Of a DNA stretch of 64,000 nt, positions 51,121 through 59,646 are shown in pieces (position 1 is the first letter of the stretch; every line of letters starts with the position of its first letter). A program made the translations under genes and the position numbers. The notes beneath the pieces were generated by a model. That model saw nothing but the letters and a program-made list of their open reading frames with translations, had not been told where the DNA came from and made no database searches. The stretch is from Leptospira fainei serovar Hurstbridge str. BUT 6 (GTDB taxonomy: Bacteria; Spirochaetota; Leptospiria; Leptospirales; Leptospiraceae): contig NZ_AKWZ02000003.1 of assembly GCF_000306235.2 (NCBI RefSeq), positions 248,001 through 312,000 on the forward strand, read 5' to 3'.

Positions 51121-52425
51121 TCACACCTTTTTCAAAGCCTCGTCCAAATCGGTGATAATATCATCGATATGCTCTAGACCCACGGACAATCGAATGAACT
51201 CAGGGGTTACTCCAGCTGAGGCTTGTTCCGCCGGGGAGAGTTGTTGGTGGGTGGTAGAAGCCGGGTGAATAGCCAGGGATTTTGCATCTCCCACATTCGC
51301 CAAGAGGGAGAATAGTTCCAGATGATCGATAAATTTCTTCGCTTCCGAAACTCCACCTTTGACCCCGAATCCTAAAATAGCCCCAAAGAGATTCCTCGTA
51401 TGATACTTTTTAGCCAATGCGTAATTCTTATCGTTTGGAAGACCGGGATAATTGACCCAGGTTACTTTGGGATGCTTGGACAAGAATTCCGCGACTTTCT
51501 GGGCGTTTATCGAATGCTGCGTTATACGAAGAGGCAATGTTTCAATCCCTTGGATGATATTCCAGGCGTTGAACGGAGAAATTGCGGGTCCAAGATCCCT
51601 TAGACCTTGAACGCGGGCCTTGATAATAAAGGCGATATTTACGCCGCCAAAGGGTTCAAACTTTCCGAATACGTCCCAAAATTTTAACCCGTGATAGCTA
51701 GGGTCCGGTTCAGTAAAATTTTTGAATTTCCCGTTTCCCCAATTGAATTTGCCGGAATCGATGATAATTCCGCCTATGGAACTACCGTGACCGCCCAAGA
51801 ATTTCGTGAGCGAGTGTATGACGATATCCGCTCCGTGCTCGATGGGCTTGACTAAGTAAGGGGAAGGAAGCGTGTTATCGATTACTAACGGCACGCCGAT
51901 TTCGTGGGCTACTTTTGCAACGCCTTCGATATCAAGTGTATCTAACTTAGGATTTCCTAATGTTTCCGCGAAGAAGGCCCTAGTTTTTTCATTAGCGGCT
52001 CTTCTGAAGTTTTCCGGATCTGATTGATCCACGAAATGAACCTTAATTCCCAACTTCGGAAAAGTATAGTGGAGTAGGTTATATGTTCCGCCGTAAAGAG
52101 AGGAGGAAGCCACGATTTCCTGTCCGGATTCGACGATATTTAGCAACGCCAGAGTTTCTGCCGATTGTCCTGATGCAGTCGCTAACCCGGCGACTCCGCC
52201 TTCCAACGCAGCGACTCTTTGTTCGAGAACATCCGTGGTTGGGTTGCCGATTCTAGTGTAGATATTCCCGAATTCCTGTAGGCCGAAAAGCCGTGCGGCA
52301 TGATCCGTATCTTTGAAGACGTACGAAGTAGTTTGGTATAGCGGGACGGCTCTGGAAGTGGTAGTTGGATCCGGTGCTTGACCGCCGTGGAGAGCGATGG
52401 TTTCCGATTTATATTGTCTAGTCAT
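51121..52425 (-). CDS. metY: O-acetylhomoserine sulfhydrylase MetY
   Basis: 434 residues from the ATG at 52425. It is a Cys/Met-metabolism PLP enzyme making homocysteine directly from O-acylhomoserine and sulfide. The PLP lysine is in SLTKFLGGHG and the N-terminal YTRIGNPT motif is present. AAAGGAG lies 13 nt before this ATG, a long spacing. An ATG at 52452 in frame would place the same AAAGGAG inside the coding region. With metX and metW this forms the direct-sulfhydrylation route. Confidence 0.93.
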   Translation of the reverse strand: MTRQYKSETIALHGGQAPDPTTTSRAVPLYQTTSYVFKDTDHAARLFGLQEFGNIYTRIGNPTTDVLEQRVAALEGGVAGLATASGQSAETLALLNIVESGQEIVASSSLYGGTYNLLHYTFPKLGIKVHFVDQSDPENFRRAANEKTRAFFAETLGNPKLDTLDIEGVAKVAHEIGVPLVIDNTLPSPYLVKPIEHGADIVIHSLTKFLGGHGSSIGGIIIDSGKFNWGNGKFKNFTEPDPSYHGLKFWDVFGKFEPFGGVNIAFIIKARVQGLRDLGPAISPFNAWNIIQGIETLPLRITQHSINAQKVAEFLSKHPKVTWVNYPGLPNDKNYALAKKYHTRNLFGAILGFGVKGGVSEAKKFIDHLELFSLLANVGDAKSLAIHPASTTHQQLSPAEQASAGVTPEFIRLSVGLEHIDDIITDLDEALKKV

Positions 52426-52457
52426 GGGAATAATTATGCTCCTTTCAATCATATCTG

Positions 52458-52480
52458 GGATATATTTAAAAGTATGTCAA
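52458..52480 (-). promoter_or_regulatory. Possible metY promoter
   Basis: On the minus strand a consensus -35, TTGACA (complement of 52475-52480), is followed by an AT-rich spacer. An AGATAT- or TATGAT-like -10 lies 18-21 nt later. The leader would be short and shows no SAM-riboswitch-like structure. Confidence 0.4.
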
Positions 52481-52560
52481 GCAGTAATACGTTAAATTAG
52501 ATAATAAATTTAATATAACAGAATAATGTGCGAAGAAATAGTCTTCCTGTAAGGCATCCC

Positions 52561-52656
52561 TTATGGGGTAGGTTTCATTTCTTTGGAAAAATATTTCCAA
52601 AATAGGGATAATTCATTCTCATTGGCTGGTTTTCGTTCTTGGGAATCTTTTTTCAT
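52561..52656 (-). CDS. Possible 31-residue small protein upstream of metY
   Basis: ATG at 52656 with GAGGTG 6 nt upstream, stop TAA at 52561. The peptide is charged (begins MKKDSQERK; contains LFWKYFSKEMKP). The frame is open for about 50 more codons upstream but has no good start there. A perfect 8-bp hairpin, TTTGGAAA/TTTCCAAA (52582-52589 with 52594-52601), lies in its 3' half. No family recognised. Confidence 0.3.
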   Translation of the reverse strand: MKKDSQERKPANENELSLFWKYFSKEMKPTP

Positions 52657-52815
52657 GTAACGCACCTCAGATTCGATTTTGGTTTGAAAACCGGCGAGTA
52701 TTCGTCCTGGTATTTGATTCAGATTCCGTTCCGAGTTTACGATACTATAGATACTATTCTTAAGTTTTACGAAGTTTGGAAGAGGAACATCCGGTAAATT
52801 GCACCGGGATGGAAT
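52657..52815. other. Upstream region of the beta-barrel gene
   Basis: About 160 bases divergent between the small ORF and the 562-residue protein. It should hold the promoter of the latter; ACGATACTATAGATACTATTC (about 52739-52759) is AT-rich and could supply a -10. Nothing else is evident. Confidence 0.3.
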
Positions 52816-54504
52816 ATGAAATTAAACGCATTTACGAAAATAAAGAACAGCATCCTATACCCCGGAATCTTCCTCTTCGCATTGGTTACATTTCCTATTC
52901 CTGGGACCATGGATTTACAGGCGCAATTATGGTTTCCACCCGGTAGACAATATATGCAGCCCCCGGATCCGTTTACCTATGACGCGGGGATTAACAAATA
53001 CAATAACAACTATTATTTTTATATCGCTCCGACTCTAAACTTAAATTTCGGCGGGGATTTCGGAATGTCTCTTACCGTGCCCGCAAACTTTCTAATCTAC
53101 CAGACTCCGCCGGCCGACCCGAATCAAAAAATAGGAAGCATTCGTAAAATCGATTATGATCAAAAGAGCGAGTATCTGAGGTTCATTAATAATATATGGT
53201 ACGGAACTTTCGGCGTATACAAGCCGGGAGAGACGACCTTTTCGATCTATGCTGGAAGAATTTACGACGGGTATGTCGGTCACGGAACGATCGTTAATAG
53301 GTATGTGAATAACCAGAGGATCGATAATTACAATGTGGGAGTAATGTCCGATATCAACTCCGATTTCGGCGGGGTCCAAGTATTTACCAATTCCATTTAT
53401 TCCCACGAAGTCGGAGCCGGAAGGGTATACGTTCGTCCGCTCGCTGTAGCGTTCAAGCTGTTTGACATCCTTACAGGCAGGTCTCAATTGTTTTCGATGT
53501 TACCCGTGGGCCAAGGCAATGTTGCGGATGAGGCGGGACGTCGAAAAGTCTACGAGGATGCGGGAGTCGATTCGGAAGATAGAGAGAAGTATAGAGCCTT
53601 AGTTGAGGACGAAAAGACAAAAGAGAAGAAAGAAGAAATGATTCCGATCGATAAAAAACCGGAAACTCCGCAGCAAAGGATGAAAGAGTTTTTTAATCAG
53701 GATAATTTTGCGAATCGATTCGCAATCGGTTATACGACCGCATTTGATACCAAGGCTCCTACCCAGCTTTCCTTCGATACGACGGGCCGTTTAAGATTGG
53801 ATGCGAATAATAACCCCCTAGTCCAGTACACGGACCGGTTAACGATAACCGGAATGGACGCCGAATATAAACTTTTGAGTTCTAAGTATGTGGAACTCAC
53901 TCCATACTACGATATCAATACGATTAAAAATTTAAATAATGCGAAAGGTACTCATTACGGGACCGTCCTTCGACTCGGCGGGAAAGATATTTATTTAAAA
54001 GTCAAACCGGAATATAGAAATATGGATTCGAATTATATTCCAATGTACTTTGACAGCTTTTACGAATTGGAAAGATTCCAATCGAACGTCGCCACTAATA
54101 TCCCCGAAACGAAATTACAGGCGGCTAAGCTCGTCGATCCCAACGGACCTCGCTTAAAAGGAACGTTTACTTCCATCATTTTAGCTTTTTACAGAATGTC
54201 AATCGAGACGAACTTGGAACGTTATAACGGTCCGAATCACTCTCGAGTCTTTGTGGGAGTATATCTTCCGATCGGCAGCTTATTCATGGTATCAGGATAT
54301 TATACTAAGAAGAACTTCACTCAAAACAGCGATGCGTTTAAGATTGATAATAATGCGGTGGGGGCGATCGAGGTTGCTTTGAATTTGGGTGTCGTAACGA
54401 TTCGAGTGCAGGATGTACGACGTTGGGTGTACAATAGCACTTCCAACACGTTTACCGCTCAAGATGAGCAGAAAATTCTATTTTCTAATTCCCTTACTTT
54501 TTAA
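52816..54504 (+). CDS. Putative outer-membrane beta-barrel protein
   Basis: 562 residues. The signal peptide ends near DLQAQ (about 36). The mature part is rich in Tyr, Asn and Gly with alternating strands such as YNNNYYFYIAPTLNLNFGGD, and the last residue is Phe, as in barrel proteins. A charged insertion (about 245-300, DREKYRALVEDEKTKEKKEE) probably forms a periplasmic or surface loop. No named family recognised. Its 3' end overlaps the convergent rsmE gene by 27 bp. Confidence 0.6.
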   Translation: MKLNAFTKIKNSILYPGIFLFALVTFPIPGTMDLQAQLWFPPGRQYMQPPDPFTYDAGINKYNNNYYFYIAPTLNLNFGGDFGMSLTVPANFLIYQTPPADPNQKIGSIRKIDYDQKSEYLRFINNIWYGTFGVYKPGETTFSIYAGRIYDGYVGHGTIVNRYVNNQRIDNYNVGVMSDINSDFGGVQVFTNSIYSHEVGAGRVYVRPLAVAFKLFDILTGRSQLFSMLPVGQGNVADEAGRRKVYEDAGVDSEDREKYRALVEDEKTKEKKEEMIPIDKKPETPQQRMKEFFNQDNFANRFAIGYTTAFDTKAPTQLSFDTTGRLRLDANNNPLVQYTDRLTITGMDAEYKLLSSKYVELTPYYDINTIKNLNNAKGTHYGTVLRLGGKDIYLKVKPEYRNMDSNYIPMYFDSFYELERFQSNVATNIPETKLQAAKLVDPNGPRLKGTFTSIILAFYRMSIETNLERYNGPNHSRVFVGVYLPIGSLFMVSGYYTKKNFTQNSDAFKIDNNAVGAIEVALNLGVVTIRVQDVRRWVYNSTSNTFTAQDEQKILFSNSLTF

Positions 54505-55254
54505 AACAAACTCCCATTGAGCCAGTAGAAAGGCCAATGCTTGCTCGCTCCGAAGTATGGCGGAAGATACGTTAAGCGGAGATGCTCCTAATTCCCGAAA
54601 TCTTTTCATTTCCTTTGCGCTCCATCCGGGTTCAGGTCCGAGTAGAAAACCGGCATTTGAAATGTTCTTCTCGCTGGATAATAGGAAATCGAGTCTCTTG
54701 CCTTTACGATCTAAGTAGAATAGTGAACCGGAGAATTCTCGAAGTTCTTCCTGAAATTGTCCGGTATATAGGGTCTTTTCGTTCCCTCTAGGCCGGGAAA
54801 ATCCGAGAGAAACCGACGGTTCGAAGACATTCCATCCTTGCTCCATTCCAAGTCTTAGCGCCTCGCGCAAATTCTCGGATTTCCAAACGGGGGAGGTAAG
54901 GTATTCGTTGCGAGAGAGATTCGTCGTATGAAATTTGATCGTCTCGATTCCCCAAGTTCCGGCTAAGTGAAGAATTTTTTCGACGGTGGGCGGTCTTTGA
55001 ACGGCGGAAAATAATGACAGTGAAGGCGATCGTCTTTTCGGAACGAGGAGTTTCGTATACCTGCCAAGAATATATTGCTGATCTATATGAATGAGTTTGA
55101 ACTTTCCTAATGACTCGTTCAGAAATCCGGCCTTAATCGAATCGGAAGGGTTCTTCTTTAAGACATTCTTAATATGGTTGATTCGTACCGGATCAGTGAC
55201 TTTATATTTCTTATCTTCCGTTTCATCTTCGCGAGATAAGAGCAGTATATTCAT
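54478..55254 (-). CDS. rsmE: 16S rRNA (uracil-1498-N3)-methyltransferase RsmE
   Basis: A 258-residue SPOUT methyltransferase. The C-terminal knot motif is LLGPEPGWSAKEMKRFRELG followed by LNVSSAILRSEQA, close to the family GPEGGWS and LG..ILR.ETA. The N-terminal PUA-like part includes INHIKNVLKKNPSD. It methylates U1498 of 16S rRNA. It is the third gene after fcpB and a zinc-ribbon protein (2-bp gap). Confidence 0.85.
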   Translation of the reverse strand: MNILLLSREDETEDKKYKVTDPVRINHIKNVLKKNPSDSIKAGFLNESLGKFKLIHIDQQYILGRYTKLLVPKRRSPSLSLFSAVQRPPTVEKILHLAGTWGIETIKFHTTNLSRNEYLTSPVWKSENLREALRLGMEQGWNVFEPSVSLGFSRPRGNEKTLYTGQFQEELREFSGSLFYLDRKGKRLDFLLSSEKNISNAGFLLGPEPGWSAKEMKRFRELGASPLNVSSAILRSEQALAFLLAQWEFVLKSKGIRK

Positions 55255-55256
55255 AA

Positions 55257-55793
55257 TTAAATTTCATACTGAGGCCGCTCTTCCTCTCGATGCTCATCAG
55301 GTACGGACGGGTCAGGGGCTTGAGGCTCGGATTCTTCCAAACCGGGTGGGGCGGTCTGCTCTTGAAAAATGATTCTTTCCTGCGTAAAAAAGCAAGCTCT
55401 TGCAATCCCGATTAAAATGAGCGCGATTAGTAAGTTTCGAGCAAATCGTTGACCGAAGCTTTTCGTTACGGTATAACGAGGCGGCGCTTGCTGATAAGTT
55501 TCGCGTGGAGCATTCGGAGACTGCCATCCGAAGGATTCGTTCCTACGAGGTAAGACTTTTTCTTTTGCCTTTCTCAGTAGTTCCTCTAAGAAAAGAAAAA
55601 ATCCTCGCATCGAGCGAGGATTGCTATTTTCTTCCGATCCCAATTCATACCGACCGCCCACAAGGGAGGCCTTATCGTCCGGATCAAATATGAAGGAATG
55701 GTAGCACCGAGGACACCGAACCGTCAACTTTCCCAGATTAACCGGGATTCGTAGTTCGGTTCGGCATGACGAACAGGGAACAATATATCTCAC
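55257..55793 (-). CDS. Zinc-ribbon protein with a single transmembrane helix
   Basis: 178 residues. The N-terminal CSSC...CPRC pair (about 7-31) forms a zinc ribbon similar to MJ0042-type finger domains. A basic linker follows, then one membrane helix (about 120-137) and an acidic, Pro-rich tail. Function unknown. It starts directly at the end of fcpB, so the two are probably coupled. Confidence 0.65.
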   Translation of the reverse strand: MRYIVPCSSCRTELRIPVNLGKLTVRCPRCYHSFIFDPDDKASLVGGRYELGSEENSNPRSMRGFFLFLEELLRKAKEKVLPRRNESFGWQSPNAPRETYQQAPPRYTVTKSFGQRFARNLLIALILIGIARACFFTQERIIFQEQTAPPGLEESEPQAPDPSVPDEHREEERPQYEI

Positions 55794-56618
55794 TTAGTAT
55801 TTCAGTGATTCCTTAAGTGTATCAACGTTCTCTCTATAATTTTCGTTCCCTAACTGATCGTTATAATCGAAAATTTTAGTGAAAAGGCGATCAAAGTCGT
55901 CTAGATGTTTTACGTAGAATTGTTTTTTAAAAGCGTTCCTGAGCGGGTGAGTTTTGGTATTTTCTACGCTGGTCAGAATGTATTTTCCAACACCTTTTTC
56001 TCCGGGAGTTTCTCCGCGCCCGTATTCAGGATAACCGTTCTTTTGGAAATAAATCTCAACCTTTTCATTATGAGCCGGTTGACTATTCGGTCCGCGATCG
56101 ATGATTTCTGAAACTACCTTATCTTCGATGAGGAAGTTATTTCTATAAACTTTGCTGATGAGCTTAGCGATATTTCTTGGAGGTTCCATGCGTGGATCCG
56201 GATCGTTGCTGTTTTGGCCGTCGAAATAGATTTCGACAAATTTCGCCAAACCGCCTTGCACAAGTTTTCCTTGTCCACGCTCGTCATCCTTAATGAAATC
56301 GTAAACTTCTACGCGAATGCAGTTGTTTGCCGGATCTTCTTGGTTAACGGTCGGAACACATTCGTCGCCGTTTCCTTTTCCCTTAAAAAGAACGGTGCGG
56401 AAAGGGAGGATTCGAACCTTCATCTTCATTAGAACCGTATGACGGGTAAGTCTTTGGTTCAGCTCGAAGAGGCGCTCATCTAAGCCTTTCTCAGTGTCTA
56501 GGATTGCTGCTCCTGCTTGGAGATCATCCTTCTTTTGGCCTTGTTGGTTCTGTTGTTGGGCATCCAATAGGCCGGTTACTGCCAAAATGGCGAGGCAAAA
56601 TGCGATTTTGCGTTTCAT
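55794..56618 (-). CDS. fcpB: Flagellar-coiling protein family (FcpB-like)
   Basis: 274 residues with a cleavable signal peptide (about 1-21, ending LLDAQ). The conserved core includes RHTVLMKMKVRILPFRTVLF, KVYRNNFLIEDKVVSEIIDR and FYVKHLDDFDRLFTKIFDYN. This matches, from memory, the Leptospira flagellar sheath proteins FcpA/FcpB, which coat the periplasmic filament and give it its coiled shape. Length and sequence favour FcpB over FcpA, but the two are paralogues and I cannot compare them here. Confidence 0.72.
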   Translation of the reverse strand: MKRKIAFCLAILAVTGLLDAQQQNQQGQKKDDLQAGAAILDTEKGLDERLFELNQRLTRHTVLMKMKVRILPFRTVLFKGKGNGDECVPTVNQEDPANNCIRVEVYDFIKDDERGQGKLVQGGLAKFVEIYFDGQNSNDPDPRMEPPRNIAKLISKVYRNNFLIEDKVVSEIIDRGPNSQPAHNEKVEIYFQKNGYPEYGRGETPGEKGVGKYILTSVENTKTHPLRNAFKKQFYVKHLDDFDRLFTKIFDYNDQLGNENYRENVDTLKESLKY

Positions 56619-56750
56619 TGTCCCCTATTCCTTGGTACTTTTAATAAGCGGATTTGAACTTCTCGGTTTTCCGAAAAATCCCTGTATATAGTATCGGAAA
56701 AATAGACTCCAGATTGAATCTAAGATTTACATTTTCGCGAGTTAAAACGT

Positions 56751-58043
56751 TTATTTTCCAGTTTTTGAACTAATTTCCAGATACAGTTCATACGGTGGGG
56801 GAACCGGCTTCAATCCTTTTTCAATCAAACTGGAACTCCAACGCCGTTCCGTAAAATCGCAGAAATCTCTTAAGTCTCTTCCCGATTTACCCTCCAGCCT
56901 TTCCGATATCAGAATTTTTTCATTTTCGGTGAGGTGAATCGCATAATTCCCCAAAATAGCGGCTCTTTCGGTCAAATTGGGAAGAGGGAAGTAGACGGAT
57001 CGGTCAAATCGAGAAACTAAAGCACGGTCTAAGTCCTGTTTACGGTTGGTTGCCCCTAAAGTGACCGATTTTTGTCCTCCTTCGAATCCATCTAATTTCC
57101 TTAATAGGACCGAAAGTATGTTTCTGGTGGCTTCAAATAGTCCGTCGTCTCGAGATCCGGCCAAGGAATCAATTTCATCTAAGAACAGGAGGCAGGAGGG
57201 GAATAAAGCCGCAGCGTCGAAAACGTAGGCCATATTTTGAGCGCTTTCTCCATAATATTTGCTTAAAATTGATTCTACCGGAACATATATTAACGGGATG
57301 CCAGTCATGCAAGAGACTACCTTTGCCATAGTCGTCTTGCCGACGCCGGGTTCTCCCTCCAACAAAATCGCTCTCGGCTTTGTGCGACCCGGAAATTTCC
57401 TCGTCAATTTTGCGACTTCTTCAAAGGTTTCCGGTGATTTCAAAGGGAGGATAATGGATTCTAAAATTTGCTGTTTAACATCGGCATATCCTGCGACTGC
57501 GTCGAATGTAAACCAGTCCCCTTTTTTTTTGGCTTCTTCGGGATCATAAACTTCGATACCGAGTCGGAGTAAAAGTTCCTTGGGGTTTTGAACGGATTCC
57601 TTTTTGGATTGCCTCAGATACCGAAATAAATCGATCGCCGCAAAAACTTCTTCCCTCGTAAAATCGCCTTTCTTGGTGATCTCTACCCGATTATGAGTTC
57701 TGCCCGAGTAAAAACGAAATTTTGCATTATCGAGCAGATTCTTAGTTTCAAAGATATTTTCGTTTAGCGCTTGAAGGCAATAGTATCCGGGTTCGAAAGT
57801 ATGAATTCTCAGATTTTCGATATGGTTTTTTACGATTTGCAGGCAGTCTAAAAGCTGGGATTTATCGATAGGAGGGGTAGGGAATTCTATCTTTACGTCC
57901 TTTTTATCGGGTGTAAAGGAGGGAAGTTCATTCTCCGGAACGCCTGAGGAAAGTAATTCTCGTAGCAAAAGTTCCTTTGCCCTGCTAAAATCCAAATGGC
58001 CGGCGGGGGTTCCTTTGTTTGAGCTTGAATCTTCTGATTTCAT
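56751..58043 (-). CDS. AAA+ ATPase
   Basis: 430 residues from the ATG at 58043; the frame upstream would run into the divergent fliN start and is unlikely. Residues 1-180 form an unknown N-terminal domain. The C-terminal half is a classic AAA module: Walker A GEPGVGKT, Walker B CLLFLDEIDS, the second region of homology ATNRKQDLDRALVSRFD and sensor-2-like SGRDLRDFC. It resembles the katanin/spastin-FtsH group without a protease. It lies between fcpB and fliN, and a role in motility is only suggested by position. Confidence 0.8.
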   Translation of the reverse strand: MKSEDSSSNKGTPAGHLDFSRAKELLLRELLSSGVPENELPSFTPDKKDVKIEFPTPPIDKSQLLDCLQIVKNHIENLRIHTFEPGYYCLQALNENIFETKNLLDNAKFRFYSGRTHNRVEITKKGDFTREEVFAAIDLFRYLRQSKKESVQNPKELLLRLGIEVYDPEEAKKKGDWFTFDAVAGYADVKQQILESIILPLKSPETFEEVAKLTRKFPGRTKPRAILLEGEPGVGKTTMAKVVSCMTGIPLIYVPVESILSKYYGESAQNMAYVFDAAALFPSCLLFLDEIDSLAGSRDDGLFEATRNILSVLLRKLDGFEGGQKSVTLGATNRKQDLDRALVSRFDRSVYFPLPNLTERAAILGNYAIHLTENEKILISERLEGKSGRDLRDFCDFTERRWSSSLIEKGLKPVPPPYELYLEISSKTGK

Positions 58044-58124
58044 AAGTTCTCCGGAAGAATTTATCTTGTAATATCCTTCGGTACTGTCGAAGAAAATAGA
58101 AAGACCCCTTGGAGGCAATCCCTT

Positions 58125-58649
58125 ATGGGTGAAGGATCCCTTTCTCAAGACGATATTGACGCACTTTTAACCGGCGGCGGTGGAGGGGGCGGTGCGGCTC
58201 CAGCAGGCGGCGGGTCTGCCGATTTTAACCTGAGCGGGGAGCTCGATTCACTTTTGGGCGGCGATGCAGGCGGCGGAAGTTCCGGTGGGGGCGGTAGCGG
58301 TGCACCTTCCTTTGCGGATATTGCCGCGGCACTTGGACCTTCTTCGACTCCCGCTCCGCCTAAGCAGACATCTAGGACGTCTTCTTCGACTTCCAATACG
58401 GCGAATTTAAATCTACTCCTTGACGTAAATATTGCATTAACCGTCGAACTGGGTCGTACTAACATGTACATTAAAGATGTCTTGGCATTGAGCGAAGGTG
58501 CGGTTGTTGAATTGGACAGCGCCGTCGGCGAGGATTTGGATATTTTAGCCAACGGTAAATTGGTAGGAAAAGGAAAACTAGTCGTGCTAGACGATTATTA
58601 TGGAATTAGAATTACGGAGATTGTCAATCCGGATAGGAGATTGATGTAA
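58125..58649 (+). CDS. fliN: Flagellar motor switch protein FliN
   Basis: 174 residues. The N-terminus LSQDDIDALL is the binding motif shared with FliM/FliY. A Gly/Ala/Ser-rich linker (about 17-90) and the SpoA domain (about 96-172: LLLDVNIALTVELGRTNM then IRITEIVNPDRRL) follow. It builds the lower C-ring of the flagellar switch. The linker is unusually long for FliN. It diverges from the AAA+ gene with about 80 bp between starts. Confidence 0.92.
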   Translation: MGEGSLSQDDIDALLTGGGGGGGAAPAGGGSADFNLSGELDSLLGGDAGGGSSGGGGSGAPSFADIAAALGPSSTPAPPKQTSRTSSSTSNTANLNLLLDVNIALTVELGRTNMYIKDVLALSEGAVVELDSAVGEDLDILANGKLVGKGKLVVLDDYYGIRITEIVNPDRRLM

Positions 58650-58663
58650 TCTTATTCAAGCGA

Positions 58664-58695
58664 TCGGAACCCCGGGAGAAAATCCGAGGTTCCGA
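58664..58695. terminator. Stem-loop between fliN and SPFH gene
   Basis: TCGGAACC (58664-58671) pairs perfectly with GGTTCCGA (58688-58695) around a 16-nt loop that can itself pair in part. It lies between convergent genes, without a long T-run. Confidence 0.55.
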
Positions 58696-58702
58696 AGAAT
58701 TT

Positions 58703-59638
58703 CTATGCTTTGGATTCTCCGCCTAAGACCGCTTTCATTACCGATTTGAAATTGGAAAGGTTTAATGGCAGAACGAGATCAGTTCCTTCTTGTCCTAATT
58801 TCTCTATCTCTTTAATAAATCGTTGAGCAATTCTCAACTTTACGGCTTCTTTTCCACCGGTAGTCTTGATCGAGGATGCTAAGAGAGTAATACCTTTTGC
58901 AGTAGCTTCCGCTATCGATTCGATTTCCGTAGCTAAGCCTTCCGCTTCGTTAATGCGTTTCTGCTTTTCTCCTTCGGATTTGTTGATCGCTTCCTCTTTC
59001 ACGCCCAGAGATCGATTGATCCTAGAATCACGATCGCCTTCCGACAGGGAGATTTGCGCCTTCTTAGTGATCTGAGCTTTTTTCTCCCTTTCCATCGCTT
59101 CTATAATTGATTTCGGGGGGGTAATGTTCACGATTTCATATCGATTGACTCGCACTCCCCAAGGTTCGGCCGCTTGATCTAAGACTTCTAAGATTTTACT
59201 GTTAATCACTTCGCGGGTCTCGAACGTTGTATCCATATCCATGGTACCGATAATCGCGCGCATTGTCGTTTGTACGAGTTGCGTAACGGCAAATCGGTAA
59301 TCGTCGATTCCATAGCTGGCCCTTTGAGGATCCAGGACTCTTAAATAAAGAATTCCATCCATCTCGACCTTAACGTTATCTTTGGTGATACAGGTTTGAG
59401 GAGGAACATCGATGGCCTGCTCCTTCAGAGTATGATAGTATGAATCCTCGTCTATGAACGGAATCAGAATATGAAATCCCGCATGAAGGGTTCTATTATA
59501 TCGACCTAATCTTTCTACGATAATGCATTCTTGAGCGGAGACGATGCGAATGGATCGATATATTTTATATGCAAGATAAAGAGTAAACGCGAACCAAAAA
59601 ATTCCCGTAAACGCGTATTTAAAGCCACTTAATTCCAT
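58703..59638 (-). CDS. SPFH/stomatin-like protein (second of pair)
   Basis: 311 residues. An N-terminal membrane helix is followed by an SPFH/band-7 domain (IVERLGRYNRTLHAGFHILI, CITKDNVKVEMDGILYL) and a charged coiled coil (about 190-245), then a Gly/Leu tail. Such proteins form membrane microdomain scaffolds with NfeD partners. It is 8 bp after its paralogue and is the last gene of the nfeD-SPFH-SPFH unit. Confidence 0.87.
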   Translation of the reverse strand: MELSGFKYAFTGIFWFAFTLYLAYKIYRSIRIVSAQECIIVERLGRYNRTLHAGFHILIPFIDEDSYYHTLKEQAIDVPPQTCITKDNVKVEMDGILYLRVLDPQRASYGIDDYRFAVTQLVQTTMRAIIGTMDMDTTFETREVINSKILEVLDQAAEPWGVRVNRYEIVNITPPKSIIEAMEREKKAQITKKAQISLSEGDRDSRINRSLGVKEEAINKSEGEKQKRINEAEGLATEIESIAEATAKGITLLASSIKTTGGKEAVKLRIAQRFIKEIEKLGQEGTDLVLPLNLSNFKSVMKAVLGGESKA

Positions 59639-59646
59639 ACTCGTTT

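Noticed and set aside
52426..52560. SAM or S-box-like riboswitch in the metY leader
   Set aside because: I looked for the paired core elements and found none; the likely leader is very short.
58145..58552. 135-codon minus-strand ORF opposite fliN
   Set aside because: An Ala/Pro/Ser-rich shadow caused by the Gly-rich fliN linker; no start signal.
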